From assembly GCF_020536995.1 (NCBI RefSeq), contig NC_068357.1, positions 147,170,751-147,234,750 on the forward strand: 64,000 nt of DNA. Reading direction: 5' to 3'. The stretch is from Dreissena polymorpha (Eukaryota; Mollusca; Bivalvia; Myida; Dreissenidae). Made by a program: the position numbers and the translations under genes. Under the pieces are notes generated by a model. It was not told the DNA's origin, did no database searches, and saw only the letters and a program-made list of their open reading frames with translations. Below are positions 48,001 through 63,000 of the stretch, in pieces (position 1 is the first letter of the stretch; every line of letters begins with the position of its first letter).

Positions 48001-51000
48001 GACCCAGCATGACCCATATTCAAATGTGACCTAGACATTATCTAGATACAACTTCTGACCAAGTTTGGTAAAGATCGGATGAAATTTTGGGACAGACAGA
48101 CCGACAAAGTGACTCCTATATAGCCCCCATTACCAATGGACTAATGGGTGTATAATAATGTAAACAAAATATTTATTTTTTTTTGGGGGGGGAGGTGGGG
48201 GGGGTGTATTCTGGGGTGGGGCATGGGGGATGGTTTGGGTGGAGTCCATTGTGGTATAGTACCCTCATGATAGTAAGAAAGTATTTGAAGTTTGAAAGCA
48301 ATAGCCTTGGTACTTTAGAAGTAAAGTGGATCTAAACACAAAATTAAAAAAATATATATTCAAACATACAAAGACAAAATAGGGTCATAATTCCTTTAAA
48401 CCAGAGTTATGCAATTAGCCCTGTACAGTCCCCTTACCATAGTTAGCATGTTTTCCAAGTCTGAAAGTAATAGCTATGTTACTTTAGGAGTAAAATGGAC
48501 CAAAACACAAAACTTAACAACATGTTAAATTATCCAAGTATAAATGGGGCCATAATACTGTCAAAATGCCAGTCAGAGTTACATAACTTTACCCACACAG
48601 TCCCCTTATGATAGTTAGTAAGTGTTGCAAGTATGAAAGCAATAGCATTGATACTTTAGGAAAAAAGTGAACCTAAACACAATACTTCATTACTTGACCA
48701 AATTTTAAATTTTCTAAGTATAAAAAGGGAACATAATTCTTACAAAATGCTTGATACAGTTGTCTGCTCTTGTTTATAGATTGTGGTCATGTTGCTAAGA
48801 AGTATGCAAAATATAAAAGCAATATGACAAGGTACATAGAAAATATTTGTGGTGGTACGCAAACTTTAACATAGATTTATCAATAATATGCATATTCTAA
48901 GTGGAAAAAGGGCCATAATTCTTAAAAAATGCCTGTTACAGTTGTCTGCTCCAGTTAATATTTTGGGGTCATGTTGGTAAAAAGGTATGCAAAAAATGAA
49001 AGCAATATGTCAAGGGACATAGAAAATATTTGAGGTGGTACGCAAACTTTAACATAGATTAATCAATAATATTCATATTTCTAAGTGAAAAAAGGGCCAT
49101 AGTATATCTTACAAAATGCTTGATACAGTTGTCTGCTCTTGTTCATTGGTTGGGGTCATGTTGGTAAAGAAGTATGCAAAATATAAAAGCAATATGTCAA
49201 GGGACAGGAAATATTAGAGGTGGTACGCAAACTTTAACATTCCAAAGCTAACGGTAACGGGAACGCAGGGGTGAGTAGGATAGCTCCACTATATAATATA
49301 TTTCATTTTTAATAGTCAAGCTAATAAAAACCAGACAGAGATAAGTTAGAATTTAGACTGCAGTGGCATGATTTGAACATACTTATTTGGTCTAGGACCA
49401 CAGTATGACACATAACGGGTGCCAACGCTCGGCTGCGGGTGCATTTTTTAATAAATGAAAGCTTGTAAGAATATTTTTGTTAAGAGGTCACAGTGACCTT
49501 GACCTTTGACCTAGTGACCCAAACATGGGTGAGGCGTGTAGAACTCATCAAGGTGCAGCTACATACGAAGTTTCAAAGTTGTTGGTGGAAGCACTTTGAT
49601 TTTGTAGCCAATGTTCGAAACCTTGACAAAATGTTAAGGTTTGAGCACGACGCGGACGACGGACACGACACTCTGGCTATGACAATACCTTGGGTTTTCT
49701 CCAAGAACAGCCGAGCTAAAAAACAAAATACCCCTTTGCCAAGCTGTTCCAGACAGAGGAAATTTTTTTGTGGGGTTCTCAATATACACATTAGGGAAAC
49801 AAATAAGCATCAGTTACAGGCACGTTTTTACAATACACAGCATGATCTTTAAAAGAATGACAAAATTTCAAATAGGTACATCTTAAAATAGTTCAAATCA
49901 GTCTCTTTCACACCATTTTTCTTTAGCAACTATCAGATAAATCTATCCAATCCATTATCAAGTCTTTGTGAAATCCCAAGCAGGTCTTGATAATCTGCAT
50001 TATCTTGCTGAAATACTATAAAATAAAGGTATGTCTATAAACTCCATATGTACGACCTACGTATGCAAAAAATGAAGGGGCCATGATTGTCCTTAAGCAC
50101 TTACCTAGTTCACAGATTGCTGCAGATTTGACCAGGTCATCTAGTTTTTGACCTGGATTCATTCATGGCCTTCATATTGTCAAGATAAACATTTTAACCA
50201 GATTTCATGAATACTTAAATGTGGCCCTAGAAAAGGTTACAAGTTTGTTAGAGATTTGACCTGGTTACCTCGTTATAAATGAGACACATTAGACCTAGAT
50301 TCCAACTTGGCTTTGATATTGTCAAGACAATAATCTGGCAAAGTTTCATCAAGCTTCAGTCATAAATGCTGCCTCTAAATAGGTACAATATTTTTTTGAT
50401 GACTTGGCCTGGTGATTTAGATTTTTGAAGCATTTATTTCACTTTTGAACTTGGCATAGGAAATGTCAACATTTACATCCTGACCATGTTTTATGAAGAT
50501 CGGGTTCATAAATGGGCCTAATCAGTGGTTACAAAGTTTTTTCTAGGATCTGACCTGGTAACCTTGTTCTTGCACACTGGTACCCTGATTTGAACTTATA
50601 TCATATCGTCGCTGTCGTACTCGAACCTCATAGCTACAAAATGCCAACTTTTCATGAGAGAGAAAAAACCGACAATTCGTCCTGATAGGAAACCTAGTAG
50701 TTGCAAATAAAAAAAATTATAAAAACGTTTTTGTCAAATTTGTCCAAACGAAACGACGTACCTATAGGTGAAATGGAGTCGCTACGACTTTTCGCCGGGA
50801 AAAAAGCCATCAATCATTCTACAACATTTCGTCACGTGGCTTTTTCAAGGGCTCTGATTGGCGTAGCGTAGAGCTACGAGATATAGAACAAAACACGCGC
50901 CAGACTTAATATATTCAGAAAAGACAAAAAAAATATTTTGAAAATTTTGGAGCTAAGAGGTTTGAGAACGACAGCGACGATATATAGATATTCTCTGAAT

Positions 51001-54000
51001 AAACATTCTGACCAAGTTTCACCAATATTTAGTCATACATGATTGTGATCCCTAATCTGGTAACAAGGTTTTTCTCAGATTTAACATAGTTACCATACAT
51101 AAATTGTAACTTGGCCTATGTCACGGTCTGAACTTGTTCACGTTAGGGGAGAAGTTGTGTGGCGGCCCAGTTAGCTCAGTTGGGAGAGCACTCGCCCTGT
51201 AAGCAAGGTGTCCCGTGTAAGGGTATCACGTTTACAGATTTTTCTAAACGTTTAAACGAAATGAAATAAACAAAACGTTACCGTTTAAACGGTATCCCTA
51301 TGTCCGTTTTAAAACCATCAGTGCCATCACATTTCCAAACTGAAAGTAGTAATTATTTCCGGAAGATATATTCAGTGGTGCATATCCCATTCGCACAATG
51401 ACGTCATATTCAAACCAACTATTCTCATTGTCAAACCATTGGGTTACATTTTTTGTACTTACATGCCATAATATTTTGTAACAAAGATGAATTAATATCG
51501 AACCCACATTTCTTCAATAAGAGTAAACCAGTTTAAAAACTTATTATTTTAAGGTATACATCAAAACGAGTATCTGTTTATTAAAATAATAATAAATATA
51601 TATGAAGAAACGGCGGGTAAATTTTCTTTGTGCACTTCGTGCCAACGCACTTCAAATGTTCAAGAAGATTACGAGCATTATCATGTAACAAATAGCGAGA
51701 AAATTTTCTCGAGCACTTCGTGCCAACGCATGTTAAATATTCAAAACTTCTAGTCCGTACATGGTGTATTGTTATGTTTACGGTATTGTGAATAAGGGCT
51801 ATCTGGCGCATGTGATACAAATTCAGCAGCTTTTAAAAAGCTTTGCAACGTCGTAACGTAATTAACTAAAATGGATTCTGTTGATTCTGTTGATTACCAA
51901 AAGGTAGAGGTCCATGCAAGGTACCTACATGCCAAATATGTAAGAGATCGGTAAAGTAACAAAGGCACTATGAGAAACTGTAAAAAAAAGTGTGACAGAA
52001 AATCTATTATTAGCCTCGTTAACCTTGACCTCATGACCTCAAACCTCATCAAAAGGTAGAGGTCCATGCAAGGTACCTACATGCCAAATATGTAAGAGAT
52101 CGGTAAAGTATTGAAGGTGCTATGAGAAACTGTACAAAACAGTGTGACGGAAAATCTATTATAAGCCTCGGTGACCTTGACCCCAGTGACCTCAAACCTC
52201 ATCAAAAGGTAGAGGTCCAGACAAGAAACCTACATGCCAAACATGTAGATCAGTAAAGTATTGAAGGCGCTATGAGAAACTGTACAAAAGTGTGACGGAA
52301 GGAAGTACAAACTGGCAGCTATATGCTGCCCATATATCTACATCGACATCTACGGTATACTCCCGAACAATCAATCATGATTATAATTGGGAGGCGCGTT
52401 GTCAGGGAAATCAGTGTTAGTCATTTAAAAGTGGATCTGAAAGAGAAAGTATTTGAGATATATACAGTAAAGTAAGAATATTCCAGAAGTGCAGTGTTAG
52501 GTTAAAAATAAGATAAAATCAGGGGCTACAAACTTAGAATTTAACCTCCCCGAGTCTGGTTTTGAAGGTATCGAGATTGGGGCTTGATTTGACCATGTAT
52601 GGAAGACCGTTCCAATACCTTATAGTTCGGGGAAAGAAGGTCATGTGATACTGGTCGCGTGATTGGGGGATTAAGAAGTTTAAATTTCTTGTAGGGGTAA
52701 GGTGACAGTGATCCACGTTGACTAGCTGGTGTTGGATTTTATATAGCATGGTGAGGGAGTTGGTCATGCGGCGTTGGGCAAGGATGTTCCAATGAAGGGT
52801 CTGTAGCATAAGGTGACACTACTGGTGTATGAATAGTCATTCATGACATACCGGGCTGCTGCGCGTTGGACCCCTTCTAGTTTATTTGCCAAGTAGTTTT
52901 GCCAGGGATGCCACACAACTGAACAATATTCAAGTTGTGGGCGTACATATGTGGTATAGGCAGCTTCCTTAACCTTGATATTTTGGGTCCTGACGTTTCT
53001 CTTAATGAAATGGAGGGAGTTTTTGGCCTTAAGAGATATGTTATTGATGTGCTTTGACCAGTCTAAGTCCTTAGTTAGGGTTACCCCAAGGTACTTGGCA
53101 TTGACAGTTGACTTTAGTTCGATATTATGGAGGGTGTAGGGAAATATGATGGGGTTTCTTTTTCTAGTTACACGTAACACCTCGCACTTATCAGGGTTAA
53201 ATTCCATTGCCCAATCTTTTTCCCATTGTTCTAGTTGGTAGAGGTCATTTTGGAGTTGTACTGAATCAGACTGGGACTTGATTGTCAGGTAGACTACAGT
53301 GTCGTCAGCAAATAACCTAGCATTACTTTTTGTGCTGTCAGGGAGGTCATTTATATATGTCAGGAAGAGGCAGGGACCTATGAATGACCCTTGTGGGACA
53401 CCAGACATAACTGGGAGTTCATCCGAGATATGACCCTCAACCGCAACTCTCTGTGTACGGTTACTGAGGAAGGATCTTATCCAGGATGTGACCTCTAAGT
53501 TCACCCCAAGTTTGGATAATTTGTGGATGAGCTTGTGGTGATCGACCTTATCGAATGCTTTGGAGAAATCCATTACGATTACGTCAGTTTGTTGACCATT
53601 TTCTAGAGAGTCAAATAGTTCTTGGGAAAAACTAATCAGCTGTGTCTCGCAGTTATGTTTTGACCTAAATCCATGTTGAAAAGGGGAAAGGAGCTGGTGC
53701 TTATCAAAGTGGGACATTAAGTTTGAGACAATAATATGTTCCATCAGTTTAGAGACAATACATGTAAGTGATATGGGTCTGTAATTACTTGGTTTTGACC
53801 TTGATCCGTTCTTGAACACAGGGGCTATGGTTGCTTTCTTCCAGTCTGATGGAACAATACCTGAGCTAAGGGATAATTGGAATATCCTACAAATGATGGG
53901 TGAAATCTCTTTGTGAAGTTCTTTTAGGATCCGTGGGGAAATCTGGTCTGGGCCAGATGCTTTACTGGGGCATATATATCAGGGTTTTTTTTCCACTTTT

Positions 54001-57000
54001 TGGGAAGATAGCCCATGGCTTTGGAATTGGGAATTTTATCGGCATTTTCATGAAATTGGGAAAATAAATTCATTAGCCTTTTTTTCCACACGAAAAGTCC
54101 ACTGATTACAGAAATACTAAATTTGATATAACCCTTTATAATCATTCAAATTAAAAGAACAAAATCATATAATACTTTGTTAGATGTAATTGAATTAAAA
54201 TTGAGATAAAATACACATTAGACTTCTTTACAAAAAAAAAACAAAAAAAAATAATATTTTTTTTTGAAATTGGGAATTTTTTGCCACATTTTGGGAATAA
54301 AGTATACTTTTTGGGATTGGGAACATTGCAGAATTTCGGCTATAAAATCGGGCCAAAAAAAACCTGTATATATATATATATATATATGGGGAGCATAAAA
54401 AATGTTTGCTGTAACCCTAACCAAGATTTTTAAGATGTGTAGGTAATTTGATTCTAATTTTATTGTTGTATCAGTTTGTTGTAGCCTTGTACATGTAATA
54501 CAGTGATTGGAAACCTTCCAAAGTATAAAAAGATAAACATCTGACCAATAATTCTGATCCAAATTACTATACTTATGGTGTTTTTTTTAACAACAATCGA
54601 TATTAATTTATGTATTTTTGTTATAGCGCAATGTCGGGTAATTCCGACAGTCGTCTAATTTCGACACTTTTCACAATATTTATCAGACCTGTCTTAAATC
54701 ATCATCATCCCGTATGATTTCGTTGTAAAATGTGACGTAGTTGGTGTTGTGACGTCACCAGATAACATCTCTCTATCAAACGTCTCGCTGATTGCATGTA
54801 AGTGAGTCATTTAAAATACGTACATTGTATAACTTAGAGAATTTTTATAGCGTTATGAGCTTCGCTAAGGGAGATTACATAATTGTCAATTAAGTCCCTT
54901 CAGGATTTCGCTGTATTTCTGGCATTTGTACAAGTTCTAGTATAAAATTTGTTTCACTTGACCTTGTATTTGTGTTTGAATAGTGCCAAGCGTTTGTTAA
55001 ACTATGATTTGTGGGGTGTCGAAATTATCCTCCGATTTTATACGATGGTGGGTAATTTCGACACTCCAAATGTTTTCAAGCATTCCCAGCGCATATGGAA
55101 AGATAGATTTGTTAAATAGAATTAATCTTTAAATGGTTGACGCAGCTTATTGAATATTATATTTAGCTCTCTCTATATCTTGTCAAGCAGATTACATAAA
55201 ATTAGAGCTTTTTAAAGATTGTGAAGGTAATTAATTAATGAAAATGTATTTATTTTTTTTACTTAATTATATCGTTAATTGGATCAACTGTGATCACCGC
55301 GGATGCTGCGCAACCACCGTAAACACCTGTCTGCGAGGGTCATTCACGCGTTTTAAATGTACACGTAGAAAAGAAAATCATACACATGTGTACTACATGT
55401 AGATATTATATGTATGTGCACACGTATGCACTTAAATTTGTACAGTACATAACATCGGAAACGTGAATAAAGCGTTTAGATGATCAATACTATTAACTCT
55501 TAATCGCAATACCAAATATTTCGCGAGATATTTTAACTTTAGTTGAAATTCACAACATGACATTCTTGAGCACTCTTATCGTCTATATTACCCTCACATA
55601 ATTTGCTTTAAAAACGGAAATCGGGCGTATATGGGATTATCGAGTATAAATGGATAAAGATGGGAGAAGTTGCAGGTATTCGATAGATACAGTTGACACA
55701 TATGTATTGGAGGCGTTTTATTGTCGCCAATATATTTTAAATACTTATCACATCCTTTCGACCAGCATGTACATTAAAATAGAATTTATTTATTCATTAT
55801 CACTTTTAAATGAAAGGGATCAATTCAATACGTTTATGTTCAATTATATGTAGCGAACATGATGAACACCGCGGTAGATATTATGGGTCCGCGGTGATTC
55901 GCGGTGTTTGTCTATGGCAAACGGCCCCCGCGACATTTGATCTGAATACCCATCGCGGGGTTCATATTGGTAAGCTAACAGTGAGATGAACATTGCGGCG
56001 AGTGGCGTTTGTTTAAGTACACGGTGTTTGTACTGTATATTGAGTCAAATGGGAGCACACTACGAACTCTAAATACAATTTATTTATAATTTTCTGATTT
56101 GCAAATTAACACTAGTTTAGTATAATCAAAGACCTATAGATAACTTCTATCTGTTATCTATAGGTCTTTGGTATAATCCTATTTATTTAAGCTCCACTGC
56201 ATGGAAAGCCTACGACTTATTGAAACACTCTCTCCTGATCGCTAGGCGGACACCACATCCACTAAACCACCACAACCTTATTAACAATCGATTGGTCATT
56301 GTCGGCTCGGGTACTACTTACATGTACCCCGGGTACGCTTAAGTATACTTACTATACCACGGGTACGGTAAATATACTAAAACCTACCCGGGAATTTTTA
56401 CGCTAAATCGGTCGTCGTCGGCTATTTTTTTAAGATAAATTATGTTTATATTAATGTCAATTTTCTGTTAAATTGCCTCTATATTATCGGAACCCATACT
56501 CAAAAAGCATGTTGATTCAGTTTATAAAAACAAATAATAGAAGTTTGTTTCGTAATAACGGTAATCGGTAGCGCGTTTTACGACATCTGATTTGGGGCGT
56601 GAATAAAGCTCGGGTACAGTCTAATTTCGACCGGGTACGTTTTAGTATATTTACCGTACCCGGGGTACATGTAAGTATACTTCAATGTTCCCGGGGTAAA
56701 TGTTAGCAGTACCCGAGCCGACAATGACCAACCGAGCCTAAGTAACACTAGACATTAAAGAGATCGTGAAATTCTATTAATTGAGAGATACACTGCAAAT
56801 AACTGATTAAAACAGTTGTTGAAAATTAAAACAAAGACAAGTGTCGAAATTAGCCGCTAATTGTCGAAATAAGCCGCTAACTGTCGAAATTACACTCCGC
56901 TGCATTTAGTTAAATCGCTCGAAGTTTTGAGTTATGCCGGCAACGATAATAACGTTCGTTAGCAAATATCGACAAGTCAAAACGGTGTTTTTCGTTAAGT

Positions 57001-60000
57001 TTGGGCACTTGGAGGGTAATTTCGACACATCAGGACTAAATCAAATTTTACTCTTAGGGTGTCGAAATTACCCGACTTTGCTCTATCTAACCTTATATGC
57101 TTTTTTGTTTTATTATAAATTTATTTATTAGTAGTGCTGCAACAATATACCGGTTTATCGGTATATATCGCAATACGCAATTCGCATATTGTATTGCGAT
57201 ACGATTTTCATCATACCGGTACGAACATTTTACAAAAATTAATTCACATTTCGTCCAGAAAAGCCATTCGAATAATGATAACAAGGTAAACAAAACAAAG
57301 CAGTGTAAAAAAAAAAATCCGTAAAAATAGCATTCTGAAAGTGTATTATACGGAGAAGCGTTGTTACATCGGAGCATTCGTTCGATGCTTTTGAACATAT
57401 AATCGTTGAATTAATTATGCACAGCTGTAAATGTTTTGTTCGATTCTGAATTGATCATTATTAAATTTGTATTCCGAACTTCGGAATTACGCTTCCAAAT
57501 TTTAATGCTAATGCGACAATAAAAAATTCTAGCGTCAAATAAAAAGTGCTTTATCCTTTGTCTCTATAAAAAGCGCACGAAAATTATACAGACATGTAGA
57601 ACGTCGCATGGAAAGTATGGGTGTATTTTGTGTTGTATAAAAACGGGAACATCATGTCAGGTGAATTACGCGTGTTCAGTGGAAAAAAACGCCCCGCTTG
57701 GACGTTATTTCATCACATCTTTAAATAGTAACAAATGCCAAAATGTATTTGATACTTAATAACATTTGCGAATGTTTGTGTTTCTTGTTATTTTTGAGCA
57801 CATTTATAGTAAATGTGACTGGGAACGAGATTTTGACCCATCTGGTCAAAAAATGACTTTTTCAGTTAAGCATATATTATGAAAGTGCTACATCTGAAAA
57901 ATCAAAATCTGAAATTCGAGCATTGAATTCCTAAATTTGACGAAGTTATGTCATTTTTTGTATTGCATGTCAGAAACACTGATTTGCGCGATTTTGTACG
58001 AAATGACGTTTCAATACAACGAAATGACGTTGTAATTCTACCAGTATTAGTTCATTTTATGCTGATCAGTTTTTGTTGATAATCACTCAATTGTGTGTGT
58101 ATGGTGATGACAGTCATTAACTATGACTTACATAATTAATTGTATTCTTATAAAACATTAAACGCTCATTGTTGCCATGGAAACAGACACTGTTCTTTTT
58201 TCAAATGTATTGTCATTTTAAAGAATTTAAGACACAGAATAACAACACATCAACAAAATATCTTCTGGACAGATAATAAACATTACCAACATGTTTATAG
58301 TAAAATCAATGTATGAACATTTTCTGAAAATAGGGGTGTATTCAGAAATTGAACATATTGTATAGCAACGAACTTGAAACTAAAATGAAAAAAAAACCTG
58401 ACATTTTGAATTTTTGTTAAGCATCTATACTGCCATACATGGTTTATTTAGCATTTGTATTTTATTCAAAGATTGATACACAATTAATTAGATTTTTTTA
58501 AATTAAGTTAACAGTTGCTATGGAAACAGTAAATTTTCAATTTCATTTGTACCTGTTATCAACAATGAAATTGACCATAAGTGTAGATAGAAAATAATAT
58601 CAACCCATTTCATATATAGAGGTCCAAAAACATGATTTTCAAATAAAAGAAAATTACAGCAATAAGCACATCAATATTCAATGGTAAATGTCACCATAGA
58701 TTAAACTTTACACAACAAAATATGTTCGTTTACTTGTAAAATATAATAGATACATAATATGAACACATATGTTTACATCACACATTTTGATGTCAATACA
58801 AACTACAACAGTTTAAGTTATCTTTGAACACATACCAGTCATATTATACAATGTAATAATCATACTGTACAGAATATTTTATAGTGAAATCACTATGATT
58901 GAGTTGTTAATTAATTATAAATCTCAGTTCAGCTTATATATGCCCATAAACTATTTTTGATTATTGATTGCTATGTCACTTTCAATAAAGAAACACACTA
59001 TTAATAATATATTCAGCTAATTGTCATACAAATAACAATACCATGTAAATGTCATAGTCATGAATACTAATCAGAAAACAGTTTATCATAAGTATAATGC
59101 AAGAACAACAATTTGAGAAAATGAACAATTGTTAATAGGATAACAAGCTCTCACATTTTTTACTTTGGAATAGATGGTTTGGGACACACAATGTCTCTGG
59201 CAACTTCATTGATAAAGAACGGTGCAATTTTCTCGTAAAGATACCACTGCCTCAGATGATCTAGAGGGGGGATAAACTTAACTGTCGGAAGGCAGCCTGC
59301 CTCGGGTCTTGCCTTTAGAAGATTAAATCTAACTTCCTCCGAGTCACAGAACTCTCGACAAATGAGAACCCCTGGCTCATCCGCAGTGCAACGAAAGTGG
59401 TAGTATTTTGTGATGTTTTTTAAAAGTTTGAAATAGTTTTCTAAGAATGTCTTCCAGTTCAAAAACATCACCGGTCTAGATGGATCATTTACGCGTTGCG
59501 GAATGTTATGCCTGGACCTAGAAGATGCTTTAACTGTGTAAGCAATGTCCTCCATACATTCAGCATCTGATTGGCGCCATTTTATTTTCCACACACCAAA
59601 GTGCCAATCTGGCGTGAATTTGGCATGTCCCGGTAGCATCATACTCAAGGAAACAGATTCATGCAGACCTGCAATGATATTCCAAAAAAACAGTAACAAT
59701 TTTATAATCTTTTTCTTCAGGTTACAACCTCGAAAGATTCATTTCAATATGCTTTATACATTTTGTAATTGATAGAAACAAGCGACCAAAGTTCTTATCA
59801 TATAGTATAACAAGATCACCACCTAGACAGCTCATCTATTTGTCAAAGTATGAATCAAATCTGATCATAAATAAAGAAGTTATGGCAATTTTAGTAAAAT
59901 CTTTCCAAAATGAAATGGGGGGATTCTTGGGTGGGATGGTTGGACAGTCTTTCAAAAATAAAATAATACAAATAAATATTTGTTTTTTTTTAAAGGATTT

Positions 60001-63000
60001 TTTAACAACATAAAATGTTTTAATTGGGGGGGGGGTTAAGAGGGGGGTATAGTTGGAGTGTGGTCATTTATTTGATGATTAGTGCTGCAAGTATGAAAGC
60101 AATAGCTTTGATACTTTAGAAATAATGTGGACCTAAACACAAACCTTTTCAAATGTCTCTACACACTACACATTATTATACTTTTTAAATGGTTATATTT
60201 TAAAGAAAGACAATGACCGTTTTATTACCTGTCAACACTCTCCACATGCAATAGCCCAGAATGGTGTTGTTTTTATTCTGCCCAACAGCATTGTCAAAGT
60301 GAATCTGCAAATAAACATTTCTTGTTTAAAATAATTAATATATATTTAAATGGAGATTATTGCTACACCTATGAAAACATTTATGAATTAATGGAAACAG
60401 AATTATGTTATGTCCAGCAACAAAATGAAATAATAGTTTTAATTACTTTAATATTTTAAAATAATTACAAAAACATAGATTAAAGTAACAATTATTACAA
60501 AAGCAACTATGTATAAATTTACTTAATCTTTCCAATGAAAAGAAAGACAAAACATTATTTTGTTAATCTCAGAGTATGTATAGCAATAAATTACCTCTGC
60601 CTGTTTTTCTCCAGCGCCAAAGTGAGAAAAATAGTGGTGCACCAAACTTGTGAGACAATCGCCACCTTTCCCAGGCATTTCTGACTCGTCAATCATATAG
60701 AATCTCTGTATTCCTGTAATATTGTTTTATGTACATAAAAAAAATTTTTTCAAATAAAAACTATAAAAAAGACTATATTTTAATATGCCATGCATACAAG
60801 ATTTTCACTTAATGTTTGTGCAAAACACTTGTATTGTTTAAAAGTGTGACTGAATTTCAGACAGACAGACAGACGGACAGTGTGATCACTATATGCCCAC
60901 CTTCGGGGGCATAAAAACAACAACTAAATAATGCAGTATATTAACAAATGTTTTTCTTATAGTAGTGCAATGTAGTTACAATTAGTTATTATTACATATT
61001 ATGAAGATATATAAAACTGATAATTACAATAACATACCTGTTCCTTCAGCGCACATCCCAAACACATGGCACTTTCTTGGTGTCGCAAAGTAGATTGGCC
61101 CCACTTGCATGGCGTGATGAGGGTAGTGTACACACTGGGCAAAATCCCATGAGTAGTGAAGTGTGGCATCTAGTGAACATGGTTCTGCACCTGTTAACAA
61201 AATGAACCAAATTGTATTAAGTGAATCAATTTATTTAGACATTTTTTATTATATATACATATTTTTATAATTGTTTACCAACATGTACAGCTAGATGCAC
61301 CATATAAATGAATGTTCAACATTTAAGCTATAGCATGTTCATGGCAAAATGCATAAAATGCTGCGGTTCATCTTCCAGGACAAAGTACAAATGTACCTCA
61401 TATGAGGTACCTTATTTGTATAACATATTTTTGAATAGTTAATTTACAATTTATGAATTTATAATGGAAATAAAATTTGTTTATTAAAAAATCCTCATTT
61501 TTCAAGACCTTCAGTGACATCTGTAGTACTGCACACAGCTTTACTACAAAGAACCTGGTCCTTGAAAAGTTGGCGTTGCCGGTTGGCCTTTTGAACATGA
61601 CATGTATAGTCACTTAGTACATTGTGCCTTTCTTCATCTGACAGATGAGCATTGGTTTTTAATTTGCCCATGAATTTTTGACATTTTAGTATTTTACACA
61701 CAAATCTGTCGCTGGTGTAGCTACTGCAATGTGGGGGCATAATGAATTCCATTTGTTTCTAAATGTTTTTAAAGACACAACTCTATAGTTTGCTTCCTTT
61801 GCACTCTTCATGTATAAGTCATAAATGTCAGTTACATTTTTGTCACATGGAAGAAGCAAAACTGTCTGCTTTGGACAATTAGGCAGTCGTCCGGGCAAAG
61901 GTAATGCATTTTTATTTGCATATTCTTCAATGAATTTTTTTATTCTTGTAGTATCGTCGAATGAAAGTGCATGGGCAGGTGTTGTTTTGCAATTACCATG
62001 TTCATTGACACTCAGGCCATACATGTCATATTAATAAGACTTACTCATTCTTTTCAAAGTTGACTGAGAAATTGCAAATGCAAAACAGAAAGTTTTCTTA
62101 CAAATTTGCTGACCATGGAAAAAATATTTCTGAGACGGTCTCGTTCGCAACTTTTTAGATTTTTTGTTTTCAGATGTAAAAGTTCTATTTTTTCTTTGGG
62201 TACAAAGTTGGGATTTAACTACAAGTTCTTTTTCTCTTGAAGACAGTTCCTGGCATTGGGTCCAATTTTCTAGCAAATTATCAACACCAACTATTGTTGA
62301 ACATGGTTTACTTCCATAAAAGACACTACACTGGCATGTTTCACGCGTGAAATTTGAAACAATTTCTGCTTCTTTTTGATCTTCTTTTCTAATGTCATTC
62401 TGTTTGTGATCCATTTGTATTTGGTCAGACTCGGATTCGCCACAAGTAAGCAATCAACCTGATCACATGTATCACCATCATAATCATCAAAATAATCATC
62501 AACATCTTCAAATGAAATACTTGCATGATTTCCCAAATCTACATCACAAGTTTCAACCTGTACAAAATTGGATTGGAAAATGTCAAGTTATCATTTGATT
62601 TTGCAAAAGATTCATGGCCAATGTGGTATAACTCATCAACTTGTGCAAGTTCATTTAAAAATACGTCATCAGTCTGTGACAATTCGTATGGAATTGTAGA
62701 TTCTTGGGAATGAATTTCACTAGTTTGGCTCATCATTCTTATGAAAACTTCACATAACATAAACTATCATTGTATCAAAACCAAACGACATTTTTTGACA
62801 ACTTCCGGGTGAGAATTCCAATTATCGCATATAATCATGAATCGAGAGCCAAACTAATTTTAACAGTGGTAATAAACACTAGACGTGGTTAAATTTATAT
62901 GGGATACATCCTTTGCCGACTAATTTCACATTATTTGACGGAAAAACAACAAAAAAGAAAGAAAAACTAACCTTTTTGTAAGCAGGAAGTTTATCTATTA

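Larger units (their letters stand above)
54626..57083. mobile_element. TA-flanked DNA element, 2.46 kb, no transposase seen
   Basis: Left end GCGCAATGTCGGGTAATTCC and, inverted, right end GAGCAAAGTCGGGTAATTTC form about 24-bp inverted repeats, each next to TA (54624-54625, 57084-57085). The motif GGGTAATTTCGACAC or its complement recurs inside both ends (near 54652, 55018, 55051, 56840-56890, 57010, 57056). No reading frame looks like a transposase. TA duplication suggests a Tc1/mariner-type mobiliser. Confidence 0.78.

Noticed and set aside
49493-49852. 119-codon ORF
   Set aside because: Lies in a dispersed repeat rich in 'gaccttgacc'; no domain.
57093-57398. ORFs on both strands at the MITE left end
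   Set aside because: Low-complexity AT-rich terminal sequence of the hAT-like element.
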